Assembly (NCBI GenBank): GCA_907165065.1
Contig: OU015535.1
Location: 186,001-250,000 of the forward strand
DNA length: 64,000 bases
Reading direction: 5' to 3'
Origin: Caprimulgus europaeus
Taxonomy: Eukaryota > Chordata > Aves > Caprimulgiformes > Caprimulgidae
The position numbers were made by a program, and so were the translations under genes. Shown here in pieces: positions 1 to 12,400 of this stretch. The notes under the pieces were generated by a model. That model saw only the letters and a list, made by a program, of their open reading frames with translations, was not told where the DNA came from and did no database searches. The first letter of the stretch is position 1. Every line of letters begins with the position of its first letter.

Positions 1-62
1 ACATCCACAGGAAGGCAATCCCAGCCCTTCATGTAACCTTTCTCTCCTCTCTGCCCCTCCAG

Positions 63-1162
63 ACCCCTTTGTGGCCCAATGTGTGGCAGGCTGTGAGCTC
101 TACCCCAACAGGACCTCTCAGGCCTTTGCCTATGTGGGCTACAATGGCCAGGACTTCCTCAGCTTCGACACAAACAATGCCACTTGGCTCCTCTCCCAAG
201 ACACTGACCTGTCAAGGTATGTCCAGGACGTTCTCCGTAACTATACTGCCTTCACCGAGCTGGTGGAAGTCCTCTTTAATGACACCTGTGTTGACGACAT
301 GGAATTGTTACTGCACTATGGGAAGGCAGCTCTGGAGAGACAAGGTGAGACCACCCAGACCCTGGCAGGGCTACCCCAAAGCCCCTCCCACTGGGGCCAA
401 GTGGTGCCCCTCCAGGGATCCCCTCATCCCTTGGCTCTCACCCCCCAGAGCTGCCCGTGGCCACAGTCTTCGCCCGCACGCCCAGCCCAGCCCAGCTCCT
501 GCTGGTTTGTCGCGTCACCGGCTTCTACCCGCGGCCCATCAGTGTGGCCTGGCTGCGGGATGGCCAGGAGGTGCCACCAGGTCCGGCTCTTAACACCAGC
601 ACCATCCTGCCCAACGCCGACCTCACCTACCAGCTCCGCAGCATCCTGGCCGCGGCCCCCCATGACGGGCACAGCTACACCTGCCGCGTGCGCCACCGCA
701 GCCTGGGCACTCGCAGCCTCCTCATCCCATGGGGTAGGTGCCATCCATGGGGACAGGGATGGGGGTCCTCAGCCACCCTACCCCGCAGGATGGAGCAAAG
801 CCAGGAAATCTCATGGCAGCCTCTGATCGTGTTTCTCAGGGAACTCGGAGGCGGTGCTGATCGCAGGGCTCAGTGCTGGGCTGCTGGCAGCCGTAGCCGT
901 GGCTGCCATCATCGCACTTTGGGTGTGGAGATGCAGGTGAGGCTCTTTCTGCCGCGTGAAGCAGCAGTGGGAGAGAAGGAAGGAAATGCCCCAGGAGTTT
1001 GCTGCACTTAGCATTGAAGCTTCTGCTTTGGGGCCGGCTGCTCTCTGCACCCCCATGTCTCTTCCATGGTGTATCCATGAGCCACCCTCCTCTCATTTCA
1101 GAAAGCACCAGCAGATGTTGGAATCAGAGTCCAGGAACTCCATCCTGAGCAAAGAAGCTTAG
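63..1162 (+). CDS. CD1: CD1-A, antigen-presenting CD1 heavy chain, 3' part (alpha2 to tail)
   Basis: Partial gene: coding exons 63-344 (alpha2), 449-733 (alpha3), 840-936 (transmembrane) and 1102-1162 (tail, stop 1160-1162), all with AG/GT borders and consistent phase; 240 residues are visible. The signal peptide and alpha1 exons must lie left of the window. Alpha2 keeps the disulfide pair (Cys in the AGCELYP strand, Cys in NDTC of the helix) and four N-glycosylation sequons (NRTS, NATW, NYTA, NDTC). Alpha3 is a C1-set Ig domain with LLVCRVTGFYP and the YTCRVRH signature, and the CD1-like ILPNAD segment. The membrane segment is rich in Ala, Leu and Val and ends WVWRCR. The 20-residue tail is the longest of the four genes and contains a dileucine-like SIL after acidic ESES; there is no YxxPhi motif. 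CD1 proteins pair with beta2-microglobulin and present lipids at the surface and in endosomes (family knowledge). A non-classical MHC class I gene is the only real alternative. Confidence 0.92.
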
Positions 1163-1697
1163 CCCAGAAGGGAGACAACAGCCCCTGTGTCCTTCCACCA
1201 CCCACACAGAGACAAAACTCTTACCTTTTTCTGCTTTGACAAAATTCTGGGCACTGCCAAGTGCATGACCAACTTGACCAGGAGATACAGGGGAGAAACC
1301 TGGGAGGCTCCTGACCCACTTCAATTTGCTAACCAGACAAGGATACAAGTGAGACCTTCTCACTCACGGCACACAGTCACCTCTTACCTCATGGTAATGT
1401 CCTGTCCACCCACTGAGGCTCTTTAGGGCATCTCAATGCCCAGTGGCAATTGTCTTCCAGTTCTGGTACAAGAACAACTTTAGCAGTAAACAGTAAGCAG
1501 TGCCCTTCTATTGTCTCTTTCTACTTTTTTTTTTCCTAAAAGCTACCTTTATTAACCCTATTCCAGAAATATTTGTGCTGAGGCTGAACTGTTCCACACA
1601 GACTAATGGCACCTGGCCACAAACCATTTTACAAAGTGCTGAGTAACAGTGAAACTCTGATGTAATCCGTGGGAGCTGCAGATGTGTATAAAATGAA

Positions 1698-1703
1698 ATT
1701 AAA
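1698..1703 (+). terminator. Polyadenylation signal of CD1-A (ATTAAA)
   Basis: ATTAAA about 540 bases after the CD1-A stop, the first good signal downstream. The 3' UTR between contains no recognised element. Assignment to CD1-A is inferred from position. Confidence 0.45.
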
Positions 1704-1719
1704 ACATTCATGTTTTCAC

Positions 1720-3840
1720 TAAGAACTCGTGCCTTTCCTCAGGATTTGGATGGGCTCGGGGAGGTTTTGACCAGCTGCAAATGGAGCCTGGAGCACCACT
1801 GAATTATTGGTGCTAATTGAAGGGAACACCAAAGCAAAAACAAAAACAACAAAAAAGTGTGTATATACAAACACAAACTTACATATTTCATGGAAATAAG
1901 CAACTGTTCATGGGGAGGTAAAGTGCCCACAAGCCTCCCAATTAAGGATAAAAAGGAAGTCAATCTCCCATCAGAGACAGCAGAGTTCAGACAGGCATAG
2001 GAAGGAATTAAGTTTGTGCTGCCAATCAACCACACACTTGAATGTGCAGCTTCAAAAGGGTTGGTTTCACAGCACAACTTCCTGGCAAAGCTTCACAGGA
2101 AAAGTCTCTGGCAGCTGTGTGTGAGCCAACTATCGGCTGAGTCAGAAGAAAACCTGGCTGGCCTGTGGCCACATCCACCACAACTCTGCCAGGGCTGGTT
2201 CTCCCCTGGCCAAACCCTGTGAACCACAGTGCTGTGGGCAGGACTGAATTTCCCTGACAGTCAGAGTCACCTGCTGGCACCAAAGGGCTCCAGGATCTTG
2301 CTGCAGGAGAAGTGATGCAGAACCCTCACATCCTTTCCTGAGCTAGGACAGACAAATGAAACTTTCAGCTGCAGGCAGGGCTCAGTGGGGCTGGGAGCCC
2401 ACAGCCTCAGCACCTACAAGGCACACGGGGCAATTCGTCTCCCAGAGTGAAGCATGTTGGAGCACTCGACATGGCAAGATGAAGTTTACCCACCAAATCT
2501 GGAGAGCAGATGCAGTTGGTGAGCAAACCTGGTAAGAAAAGGCAGGTGTGTGCATGACATCCTAAGGGCCTCTGCAATAACAAACACCCAGAGCCAAGGA
2601 GGTGTCTGCAAGTGTTTATTCACAGCCCCAAAGAGACTCTACAATAATACATACACACACAGACAGGTTTTTGAGAGGTTTTCAGGCATTTTGACCTAGC
2701 CCACTGGGTGCTCGCGTCTGCATACCCAGTGCAGCACACAGAAGCACTGCAGCCCTGCCCCAACTCATGCAGGCCCAGCTCTGGGCTCGGGGGGATTACA
2801 GCCCTCACCTGAGGGGAGAATGCAAGGACCAATGGTTACCCAAGGGAACTGCAAGGACCAGTGTTACCTGCAGGGTATGGGAAGACTGGGAGAAGTGTGG
2901 ACATCGTGGTGGAATGGCTAAACATCCCCTGGGTGATGCTGAGATGAGCTGCTGGGGAAGTGGGATCATCGGTGCCATTTCTGGGCCTGACAGACCACCA
3001 CAGCATCCCTACTTCTCCATGGGACAGCTCCACGGAAGGGAAGGGGTTCAGTGTTTGAAGGCTACTGGGACACGCCCCCCCCCAAACTTCCCCTTGGCTG
3101 TGATTTCGGTTCTGCCTTCACCCACAGCATGGGGACCCCCAAGAAAGGGGAAGAGAAAATGTGGGGTAAGGAGAGGCACTAGGGAGGAGCAGAGGGTAGG
3201 GGACATTGTGGGGGCAAGGCTGGCTCTGATCACCCCATTGTCCCTCCAGTGCTGGATACTGGTGACAATGGGGACAGAGCAGCATTCCTCTTCCCATGCC
3301 CAGGGGGCATTTGAGGAAGGGGACGGGGTTCCCCAACAAAGATGATGGGAAGGAAAGGGGAGTGCCAGGCTGCAGCTCAGCCCCAGGCCCTCTCCAGGGG
3401 GCATTTATGGGAGAGTTGGAGCACCCCAGCACTGTTCCTGCAGCTGTGGGCTGTGCAGGAGCTGCTCATCGCCTCCTCCTTGGGGAACCCCATCCCCAGG
3501 ATTATGCAGGTGGTGCAGGAAGATCCTGAGCCGGAGGTGTCAGAGGGAGCCCAAAGCAGCCCTTCTCCCCATGTGGGCCTGAAAGGACAGAGGCTGTCTT
3601 TCTCCAGTTGGGGCTAAAACCCAAAAGCCATCATCACCTCCCCTGGAGCTAATGCATCCCACCAGAACAGCGATGGGTGGGGAGAGGCAGTCAGGAGGAT
3701 CCAGCTCAGCTCCTCCAGCATCCGTTTTTCTCTTAGTACCATTTCCTGGGCCTCCTTTTTCCTGCCCTCTCCTCCCAGCTGGGCTCTCCACAGCCCCAGC
3801 CTGTTGGCAATTTATGTTCAAGAGCTTATTTCAGCTGTCC
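1720..3840. other. Intergenic region between CD1-A and CD1-B, no recognised gene
   Basis: About 2.1 kb without a recognisable exon or repeat. Several open frames of 60-190 codons occur on both strands but none has family motifs or a convincing splice pattern. On the minus strand an AATAAA lies near 2618, so an unidentified minus-strand transcript ending there is possible, but nothing else supports it. Confidence 0.5.
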
Positions 3841-3894
3841 TCCCTCTCACGTGTCCCCAGCCCCCAGCTCGGGACCTCCCCAACACATCCGCAA

Positions 3895-4013
3895 CCAGTG
3901 CAATTGGCGGGGAGCCCCAGCTGTGAGTGCTGGGCTGGGCTGAAGCCTGGGACCCCACAGGGACTTCCTCATCCCGCAGTCACTGCTGCTGCTTCGGCCT
4001 GGCAGTGTGCACC
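3895..4013 (+). promoter_or_regulatory. Putative CD1-B promoter with inverted CCAAT (ATTGG) box
   Basis: An ATTGG element at about 3902-3906, in the context ACCAGTGCAATTGGC, lies about 110 bases before the CD1-B start codon. A very similar block (ACCAGCCTCATTGGC) sits about 130 bases before the CD1-C and CD1-D starts. ATTGG is the Y-box/NF-Y core known from MHC promoters. No TATA box is evident. Function is inferred from position and from conservation between paralogues. Confidence 0.45.
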
Positions 4014-7000
4014 ATGCAGCATCCTCACCTCTTCCTCTTCCTCTTTGTCCCCCTCCTCCTCCCTGGGATATGGGCAGACCCAGAGGGTAAGTGGAAGCCC
4101 TGGCTCCCCCCCAACCGCTCTCACTCCCCTGTCACTGGACCCCACAGTTCCTCAGGGGAGGCATGGCCAGGCCACCGTCCCCTGCATGGGAAGGATGATT
4201 CCCAGCATCAAAGGGCCACCCCCACCCCCTGCACAGCACCTAAAGGTGTCCTGCCCCTGCCTACCTTCCTTGTTCCTGCCTCCAGCATGGGGCTTCATGC
4301 CCCACTGGCTCCAACACATGGGCTCGAGCACCCAAGCAGAAGTGGGGCCAGGGTGTCCAGCCAGGCCTTGGGTGTTGGGGATCATCCAAAGGTGCCTTCC
4401 TCTTGCAGGAAGCCCCTGGCTGCCAGGGGGGTCTCAGCTCCACCTCCAGCTGTGGGCCCCTTCCAGCACACACTTGTTTGTTGGGGAGCTGCACCTGCAA
4501 GAGGGTGTTTTGAGCTCTGCCGTTGCACAGAGTGTTTCACCGCAGCCCCGCGAGACCTCACGTTTCCGGGGGGGGACAGCAGCAGACTGGAACACGGGAT
4601 TGATCTCTGAGCTGGGCTACTCTCCTGCCCCTGTCAGAGTTTGGTCTCCTTGAGCTCCCAGTGCTCACGAGCCCCCAGACCAGGATGAAATGCGCTTTCC
4701 CCTCCTTCATCCTCCAAGTCCTCTGCACTGTGTGCAGGTCTCTGGCAGAGCCACCTCCTGGCACAGGTGGTTCTCTGAGGGGATATTATTTGGGATTCCC
4801 CAAATAAGCAATGAGGTGCCCCCCACCATCTGCTCCACACAGCCAGACAGCAAGTGCTGGACAGAAGGGAGGCGGGGAGGGGATGAGGTGCCTGAAATGA
4901 CGTATGGGACAGAAATACCTTGCTGAAAGTAAAATAGAGAAGGAAAAAAAGCAGCGGGGGCAGAGGAAGTTCAAACAGGAAAGCAACCCTGAAGGGAGTG
5001 AGGAGGTAGGAGTCCACCAAAGACATGGCTGAGGGGTTTCCCAGGCAGGGCCAGTTGCAGGCTGCTGGAGGTCCCCTTGGTGTGGGGTGAAGAGCATAGA
5101 ATAGTTTGGGTCAGAAAGGACCTTCAAAGGTCATCTAGTCCAACCCTCCAGCAATGAGCAGGGGCATCTTTAACTAGATCAGGTTGCTCAGAGCCCCATC
5201 CAGCCTGATCTTGAATTTTTTTCAGGGATGGGGTTTCTACCACCTCTCTGGGCAACCTCTGCTAGGGTTTCACCAGCCTCATCATAAAAAATTTCTTCCT
5301 TATATCTAGTCTGAATCCCCTGTTTCCTCTCCAGCCCCACACTCATCCGTTTCCTGCAGCCCTTCCTGTCCCCATCCTTTTTCCCAGCAGAGTCACAGGT
5401 TCTTCAGCTGCTCCAGACCAACCTCTTCACCAACATCAGCTCTGCCGAGGTATCCATGGTGGCTTTCCTAGGGGACCTGCCCATCTTTGCGCTGGATCCT
5501 GCCTACTGGAGCATCCACTTCCACTGGCCCTGGGCCCGCCAGGCCACAGACGAGGGTGATGCAAAGACGATCATGTCCCACTACAAAATCTTTCTGCGCA
5601 ATATGGTCCGATACGTGCATGAAATCGCCCAGCGGGCGCAACTGGACTGTGAGTAGGACAACCCCAGCCAGAGCCCCAGTCCCTTTCCTTGGGTTCCAGC
5701 TGAGGTGGCATTTGTGGGGGTCTCATAGGGTACAACAACTCCTGAAAGGGTCCTGGGAAATGCTGCAGCTGACAGGGCACATGGTGAGCAGAGGCAGGGA
5801 GGGCAGCACACCAAAAACACCCCTCAGGGCTCCTGCCATCAGGCACGGAGGAACCCCTCTGCACATCGAGAAGCTGCCACCAAATTTACTGGAGCTGCAG
5901 GAGCTGCATGGCACAGATTACAGAAAGAGAAATTTGGGGGCAAATACTATGGGTGACAACATTCTGATTCAGCAACCAGTCTGCGCAAACTGGCTCCGTA
6001 TCCATGCCAGCCTTCCAAGGGGACTGAGGGCTTGCAGGGTGTCCTGGAGCTTCCTGAAGCTTGGCCCCATGCCCTGCTGCCCATTGCACCCTGCTGCCCA
6101 TCACACCCCTGCACATGCTTCCAGCCATGTTCCGCCCCATGCCACCCATGTTCAACACACTCATGGGACCTCTCAACTGGCTCTACCCTTGGCAGACCCA
6201 TTGGTGGTCCAGATCCATGCAGGCTGTGTGCTGCACCCCAATAGGACAAGCTGGGGCTTCATGCATGTTGGTGAGGGCGGCAGAGACCTCATATCTTTTG
6301 ATATGGAAAGGCAGCGCTGGGAGCTCCAACAGCAATCCTCGCTGGCAGAGCTAGTCACCAAGACCCTCACAAGCAAGAAGGCCATCACGGGGATCCTGGA
6401 GCACCTCCTCTCCATCTCCTGTCAGAGCCACATCCTCAACCTGTGCAAGTATGGGAGGGCTGAACTGGAGAGACAAGGTGAGACCACCCAGACCCTGGCA
6501 GGGCCACCCCAAAGCCCCCCGCTACTGGGGCCAAGTGGTGCCCCTCCAGGGATCCCCTCATCCCTTGGCTCTCACCCCCCAGAGCTGCCCGTGGCCACAG
6601 TCTTCGCCCGCACGCCCAGCCCAGCCCAGCTCCTGCTGGTTTGTCGCGTCACCGGCTTCTACCCGCGGCCCATCAGTGTGGCCTGGCTGCGGGATGGCCA
6701 GGAGGTGCCACCAGGTCCGGCTCTTAACACCAGCACCATCCTGCCCAACGCCGACCTCACCTACCAGCTCCGCAGCATCCTGGCCGCGGCCCCCCATGAC
6801 GGGCACAGCTACACCTGCCGCGTGCGCCACCGCAGCCTGGGCACTCGCAGCCTCCTCATCCCATGGGGTAGGTGCCACCTGTGGGGATGGGGCGCAGGAC
6901 GCAGGTGAGGGGCATCTCCTGGCCCTGTGAGGGGCAGCTCCTGCTTCCTGCCTCCTGCAAATGGCTGTCCTCTTCTCTCCCTGTTCCAGAAGACCACAGC

Positions 7001-7241
7001 ACAGCTCCAACCATTGGTATTGCCATTACAGTACTGTTCCTCGTGGCTACAGCCTCTGCCGGGGGGTTTTGGTGGTGGAAGCAGAGGTAAGGTCTCCCTC
7101 CCACTGTCTGCTCTCAGGTTTATGGACAGATGCATCGGGCCAGGGGTTGCAGAGCAGCAGATCGGCAGGGGTGAATTCCCCAGCCCTGAGCATGGCTCAC
7201 GCTGGTGCCCCCCTTGCAGGAAAGGTGACGAGGCTACATGA
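4014..7241 (+). CDS. CD1: CD1-B, antigen-presenting CD1 heavy chain, complete
   Basis: Six coding exons: 4014-4086 (leader), 5391-5648 (alpha1), 6196-6477 (alpha2), 6583-6867 (alpha3), 6990-7086 (transmembrane), 7220-7241 (tail); 1017 coding bases, 338 residues. The ATG at 4014 opens a classic leader (MQHPHLFLFLFV, then a Leu run ending PGIWADPE). Alpha1 carries one sequon (NISS). Alpha2 keeps the AGC and SISC cysteines, has sequon NRTS and an extra unpaired Cys in NLCKYG. Alpha3 is the Ig C1 domain with YTCRVRH, identical by eye to that of CD1-A. The membrane segment ends FWWWKQR, followed by a six-residue tail KGDEAT without a tyrosine or dileucine sorting motif. Intron 1 contains a minus-strand CR1 fragment. 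From the alpha2 end rightwards the gene belongs to the 6.9-kb duplicated unit shared with CD1-C. Role as in CD1-A: lipid presentation with beta2-microglobulin. Confidence 0.94.
5095..5335 (-). repeat. CR1 LINE 3' fragment in CD1-B intron 1
   Basis: Minus-strand CR1 3' end: the block starting ATAGAATAGTTTGGGTC, followed by the complement of the usual CR1 tail (AAAGGACCTTCAAAGGTCATC). It is about 240 bases and severely 5'-truncated. It ends about 55 bases before the alpha1 acceptor. Confidence 0.85.
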
Positions 7242-7379
7242 GGGATCCAGGAATTCATCATTTGAGGCCTGGCTGCCTGCCCAGCAATGAGCTTCCTCAC
7301 CGCCAGCTCTCCCTGCTCATCTCATCTCCCATCCCTGGCCCATCAGCACCAACAAGAGTTTGTTCTGGAAAACCACCAC

Positions 7380-7385
7380 ATTAAA
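7380..7385 (+). terminator. Polyadenylation signal of CD1-B (ATTAAA)
   Basis: ATTAAA 139 bases after the CD1-B stop, the only good signal nearby. The same signal is repeated in the duplicated copy behind CD1-C. Confidence 0.6.
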
Positions 7386-7984
7386 CAGCTACAAACTTCT
7401 CCAGCTGCATGTGGCTCTCATCCTCCTTCCCCCTCACAAGGTCCCTCCAGGAAACACTCCAGTGCACTGCTGGGACCCCACAGGGTAACCAGGATGACTC
7501 CCCTTTTTCCTGGACACTAGCTGATCTCCTCTGGCATGTCAGGAGAAGCAATCCCTCTGCCAACATCTCCCACATCTCAGTACCTCCATGGCCACTGTCT
7601 CTCTCTGGCAGAAGGGCAGTGACAACCTGGGGCCAGACCAGCATGGAACCACTGAGCGGGATGGAGGACGGAGCAGGCCACAAATCAGGGACATGGAAGG
7701 ATTTGAGCTTTTTCACTGGGGAGAGAAGGGGAAGGTAGGACCCAAGTGAAATCTCCAATCCCCTGGCACAGAGAGGTGTTTCAAGCAGGTGCGAAGCCAC
7801 TCTGGCTCCAGTGCAGATCTCACCCTCTGTCTGGCATGGTTCTGGGTCAAGATCTCCACTCCTAAACTCCTGCCCCTGCAAAAGCTGGAGGGACGGGGGG
7901 CAGTCACCCTTCCAATATGCCCAACAGCCATGAAAGAGCCATGCTCAGGCTCCAGGAGACTCTGTCTTTGAGCAACATGCCCCC

Positions 7985-9065
7985 AAAAAGGGTGAGTTGA
8001 CTTTGGCTGGCCACTAGACGCCCATCCAGCAGCTCTATCATTCTCCCTCCTCAACTGTACAAGGGGGAGACAATATGACAAAAGGCTTGTGGATCCAGAT
8101 AAGGACAGGGACATCATCAACTACCAGCACAGGCAAAACACACTCATCTTGGAGAGTTTAACTTAATTTCTTGCAAATCAAAATCAGAGTAGAATAATGA
8201 GAATTAAGAACAGACCGAAAAACACCTTCCCCCACCCCTCCCTTCTTGGGCTCAACTTCATTCTTGAATTTTTTACCTCCTCCTCCGAAGTGACACAGCA
8301 GAATGAGGAGTGTGGATTGCCACCAGTTTATAATGCATTGTCTCTGTCACTCCTTCCTCCTCACTCTGCTTCAGCATGGGACCCCACCCACAGGAGACAG
8401 ACCTTCATAAACTTCTCCAGCATGGGTCCTTCCCCTGGGCTGCATGGGCACAAACTGCTCTGTAGTTTCCACACGGGTACTTTCCACAGGGTGCAGTTCT
8501 TCAGGAGCAGTCTGCTCCAGCATGGGCCCCCTGCGGGCTCACAAGTCCTGCTGGCAGACCTGCTTCAGCGTAGGCCCCTCTCCATGGGGTCACAGGTGCT
8601 TCCAGGAGCCTGCTCCAGCACGTGCTCTAAGGGTCACAGCTTCCTTCCATCCACCTGCTCCGACATGGGGCCCTCCATGGTCTGCAGGTGGATATCTGCT
8701 CCACCGCGACCCTGCACCATGGGCTGCACGGCCACTGTCTCTGCTCCGGTGCCTGGAGCATCTCCTCCTCCTCCTCCTCCTCCTTCTCCTTCACTGACTT
8801 CAGCGTCTCCATAGTTGTTTAATCTCACACATTCTCACTTCTCTCTCCCAGCTGCCGTTGCACAGAAGTTTCTACCCCTTCTTAAATGTTATCCCAGAGT
8901 CACTACCAACACTGCTGAGTGGCTCAGCCTCGGCCAGCGGTGAGTCTGTTTTGGAGCTGGCTAGAACTGGCTCTGTTGGACATGGAGGCAGCTTCTGGCA
9001 TCTTCTCACAGAAGCCACCCCTGCAGGCTTCCTGCAGCCAAAACCTTGCCACATGAACTCAATAC
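7985..9065 (-). mobile_element. Solo LTR (ERV), minus orientation, behind CD1-B
   Basis: About 1.08 kb resembling the LTR family also seen at 34858-35821, 21150-21967 and 51275-51837. Shared blocks include CACAGGCAAAACACACTC, the TTAATTTCTTGCAAATC region and the C-rich CACCTTCCCCCACCCC stretch. The borders are approximate and I could not define a target-site duplication. It lies between CD1-B and the CD1-C promoter, about 415 bases before the CD1-C start codon. No internal retroviral genes are present. Confidence 0.7.
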
Positions 9066-9339
9066 TCTCTCCCAGGGGTCTACCGAGTAAATCCCTGGGT
9101 GTTACCATGGCAGGAGGTGAAGGCCATCACGGGCCAGTTCAGCCTACATCTCCTTGAGTGCCAGGGTGCTGCTGCAGCCTGGAGGGATGTCCCCTGCAGC
9201 CAGGGTGGATGACTTCACCCCCACCCAAATTCCCCTGCAATTTGAAGCCACTGCCCAGAGTGCCCCAGCCCAGGCCTCCGCCAGCCACACAACCTCCCCC
9301 TGGGGAACGCACCCGGCCAAGCCCTCCCCAAAACCTCAG

Positions 9340-9479
9340 CACCAGCCTCATTGGCTCCTGGGGCCGCCCCATGACAGCAGCACCACCAGAGCTGCACAGG
9401 CACAGCAACCCTGGGGAGAAGTGTGCAGCCACGGCTCCCGCGGCCCCTTCCTCCTGCTACCCTTGCTGCCGCTGGCACC
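9340..9479 (+). promoter_or_regulatory. Putative CD1-C promoter with inverted CCAAT box
   Basis: ATTGG at 9350-9354, 126-130 bases before the start codon, in a context shared with the CD1-B promoter (ACCAG then ATTGGC). No TATA box is seen. Function is inferred. Confidence 0.45.
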
Positions 9480-12400
9480 ATGCAGGCCCCTCGCCTCCTC
9501 CTTCTCTTCCTTCTTCTCGTCCTTCCTGGGATGTGGGCAGATCCAGAGGGTAAGTGGGAGCCCTGGCTCACCTCCACCTGCTCCTATCCCTGCACTGCAG
9601 GACCCCACATATGTGGCAGGGGCTGGGCACAGATTGGCCACTGTCTGCATCACCAAGGGGCCACCCCCCACCCTACAACACCCAAAGGTGTCCCATCCCT
9701 GTCCACCTGCTCAAGGTTCCCTGTCCCACACCATCTTGCCCACTGGCGCTGGGGTTCAGGCACCTGAGCAGGCATTGGGTCCCTCAGACAGGCCTGGGGT
9801 GCCCCCAAAGGCACCTTCCTGCTCCAGGGAGCCTGCAGGCAGCAGGGCTTCTCAGACCCTCCAGGCACAACAGCCCTGCACTGGGTTCCAACACCCTGAG
9901 CAGGTCCTGGGCTCCACCCTCAGCTTGTGGGATCTTTTCTCTTGCAATTGAAGGGTCTCTGGGTCCTCTGCTTTCTCCCTCTGTGAAACAACAAAGCTCG
10001 AAGTTTCCCCCTGTGGGTACAACGAGCTTTCACCTCCATTCCCAGTCTGTGTTTCCCATTCTGGGGCAGGCACTTGCTGCACCCTGGCCAGAGGGGCACT
10101 CACTGCTCCAAAACAACCTTCTCTCTGCCCTGCTTTCTACTGGAGTCTCATTTAGCTCTGCAGGATCAAACTGTCTCCTGCTTCCTGCCAGCATTTGGTT
10201 TTGAGCACTGCCCAAGACACTCTGAACTGGGGTGAAATGCCTCTCGCTCGCAGCTGCCCCAGCTCCTGCACTGGATGCGGATCTGGGTCCTGGCATGGGT
10301 GCTCCTTGATGAGGGAAACATCATCCCAAACCAGCACCAGGGTTCCCCTGCCATCCCTTCCCCGTGGTTAAGTGACAGCTTCCAGAAGGTCTCACTGGGG
10401 CAGTGGATGGCTAAAAGAAGGGAATTAGAGAAGCAGGGAGAGGCTCAGAGAGGCCACGGAAGGAAACTGCAAACTGAGTGAAACCAGGGGATTTCCCCCT
10501 CCCTGCCTGTCTGCCCCATCTCGCCCTGCCTGTCCCCAGGGACACTGCAAGCCACCCTTCCTCCTGAGGCTGCCCACCAGCACTGGAGCCTGCAGTCCCC
10601 TGACCTCCTTCATCCTCATGTACTCCAATGCAGTTTCCTTTCCCCCCTTGCCCCACAGGCTCTTCTCATAAACTTCACATTTTCATAACTGTCATCTTCC
10701 ACAACACCACCCTTGTGGACATTTCAGCCTGGGCCACCCTGGAGGACATCACTTTTGCTACCGTGCAGAAATACACCTGGAACATCTTATACCTCCACCC
10801 ATGGGTCTACCAGGCTCTGCCTGCAGCAGAGTGGGAGAACCTGCAAAACCTGTTCAGGATCTACGTGCACAACTTCATCCTGTCCCTGAACAATGATGCC
10901 AGGCTGTACCAGACACCTTGTAAGTACCAGATGCTGAGCACCCCCTCACCCAAGGCAGGGAGCTGTGAGAAGGAGCTCAGACCCACCACCACCAGCTTAC
11001 CCAAACCAGGGCTGGCAGGAAGGCAGGGAATAGACCTCATCATGCACCAGCAAGACCCCTAAAAGTATCCTGTCCTGTGCAGAGGTCACACGGGGCCATC
11101 CTGGTCCCCAGCACAAACTTTGGTTGCGTTTAGCTCCACTTACACCCTAACACCAGCCCCCCTACTGCTCTCTGGGAACCCCAGATCCCACCAGAGAAGA
11201 CATCTGAGAAAATGGAGATCAAAGGGGTCTCTCTGCTCATGTCTGTAGGACACACAGAGCAAGTGCCTGGCCCCAGACACTGGTGCAGTGCCAGTTAACC
11301 AAGGGCAGAGCACTGGGCTGAGTGCCACCATCCTCCTCCTCATACCCCACGTCCTGTTACTCACCCAAAGCAGTGCTTCCTGCTTTGCCATGACTCCCAA
11401 CCCTGCTGTGGGCAGGGATAGCTCAAGGACAACAAGCTACAGGGCTCAGGACAGGTTTCTCACCTGCAGAGTTTCCACCAGGTATAAAGCAGAGCAGTGA
11501 CATGGGGGGGAAAGGGGGAAGGGGAAGGAAAGGGGAAGGGGTAGGGGAAGAAGGAAAGAAAAAGTTGGAAGGGATCTACAACAATTATCTAGTCCAACTG
11601 CCTGACCACTTCAGGGCTAACCAAAAGCTAAAGCAAATTAAGGGCATTGTCCAAGTGCCTCTTAAACACTGACAGGCTTGGGGTGTTGGCCACACCTGTA
11701 AATAAAAGCTTCCTAATGTCAAGTCTCAGTCTGCCCTGAGCGAGCTTTGAACCATTCCCACATGTCCCATCACTGTATCCCAAGGAGATCAGCACCTCCC
11801 TCTCCATGTCCCTGCCTCAGGAAGCTGTAGAGAGAGGTCGCCCTGCAGCCTCATTTTCTCTAAATTACACAAGCCCAGAGTCCTCAGCCACTCCTCGCAG
11901 GACACACCTTCCAGCCCCTTCAGCTCTGTTGCCCTTCTCTGGACACATTCTAGTACCTTCACATCCTTCTCAAATTGTGGGGCCCAGAACTCGAGGTGAG
12001 GCCACACCAATGCTGAATACAGTGGGATAATCCCTGCCTTTGACCAGCTGGTCATGCTGTGTTTGATGCACCTCAGGATGAAGTTTGCGCTCTTGGCTAC
12101 TATGGCACGCTGCTGGCTCCCACTGAGCCTGCTGCTGACCAGTACCCCCAGGTCTTTTTCTGCAGAGCTGCTTTCCAGCTGCTCCTATCCCAGTTCATAT
12201 TTGTGTCCAGTGTTACTCCATCCCAGGTGCAGAATCTGGCATTTGTTCTTGTTAAATTTCATGCCATTGATGATTGCCCAATGCTCCAATCTATCCAGAT
12301 CCCTCTGCAAGGCCCCTTGTCCCTCAGCAGAGTCAACAGTTTTTTATCATCAGCAAACTTGCCAATGGTGCATTCAACTCCTGCATCCAGATCATAAAAA

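Noticed and set aside
3652..4653. 333-codon + strand open frame overlapping the CD1-B leader
   Set aside because: It is in a different frame from the leader exon, is low-complexity Pro/Ser-rich and has no family motif; the spliced CD1-B model explains the region.
6558..7010. Minus-strand open frames of about 150 codons opposite the alpha3 exons, repeated at 13456-13908
   Set aside because: They are shadows of the GC-rich alpha3 coding strand and recur only because the exon is duplicated.
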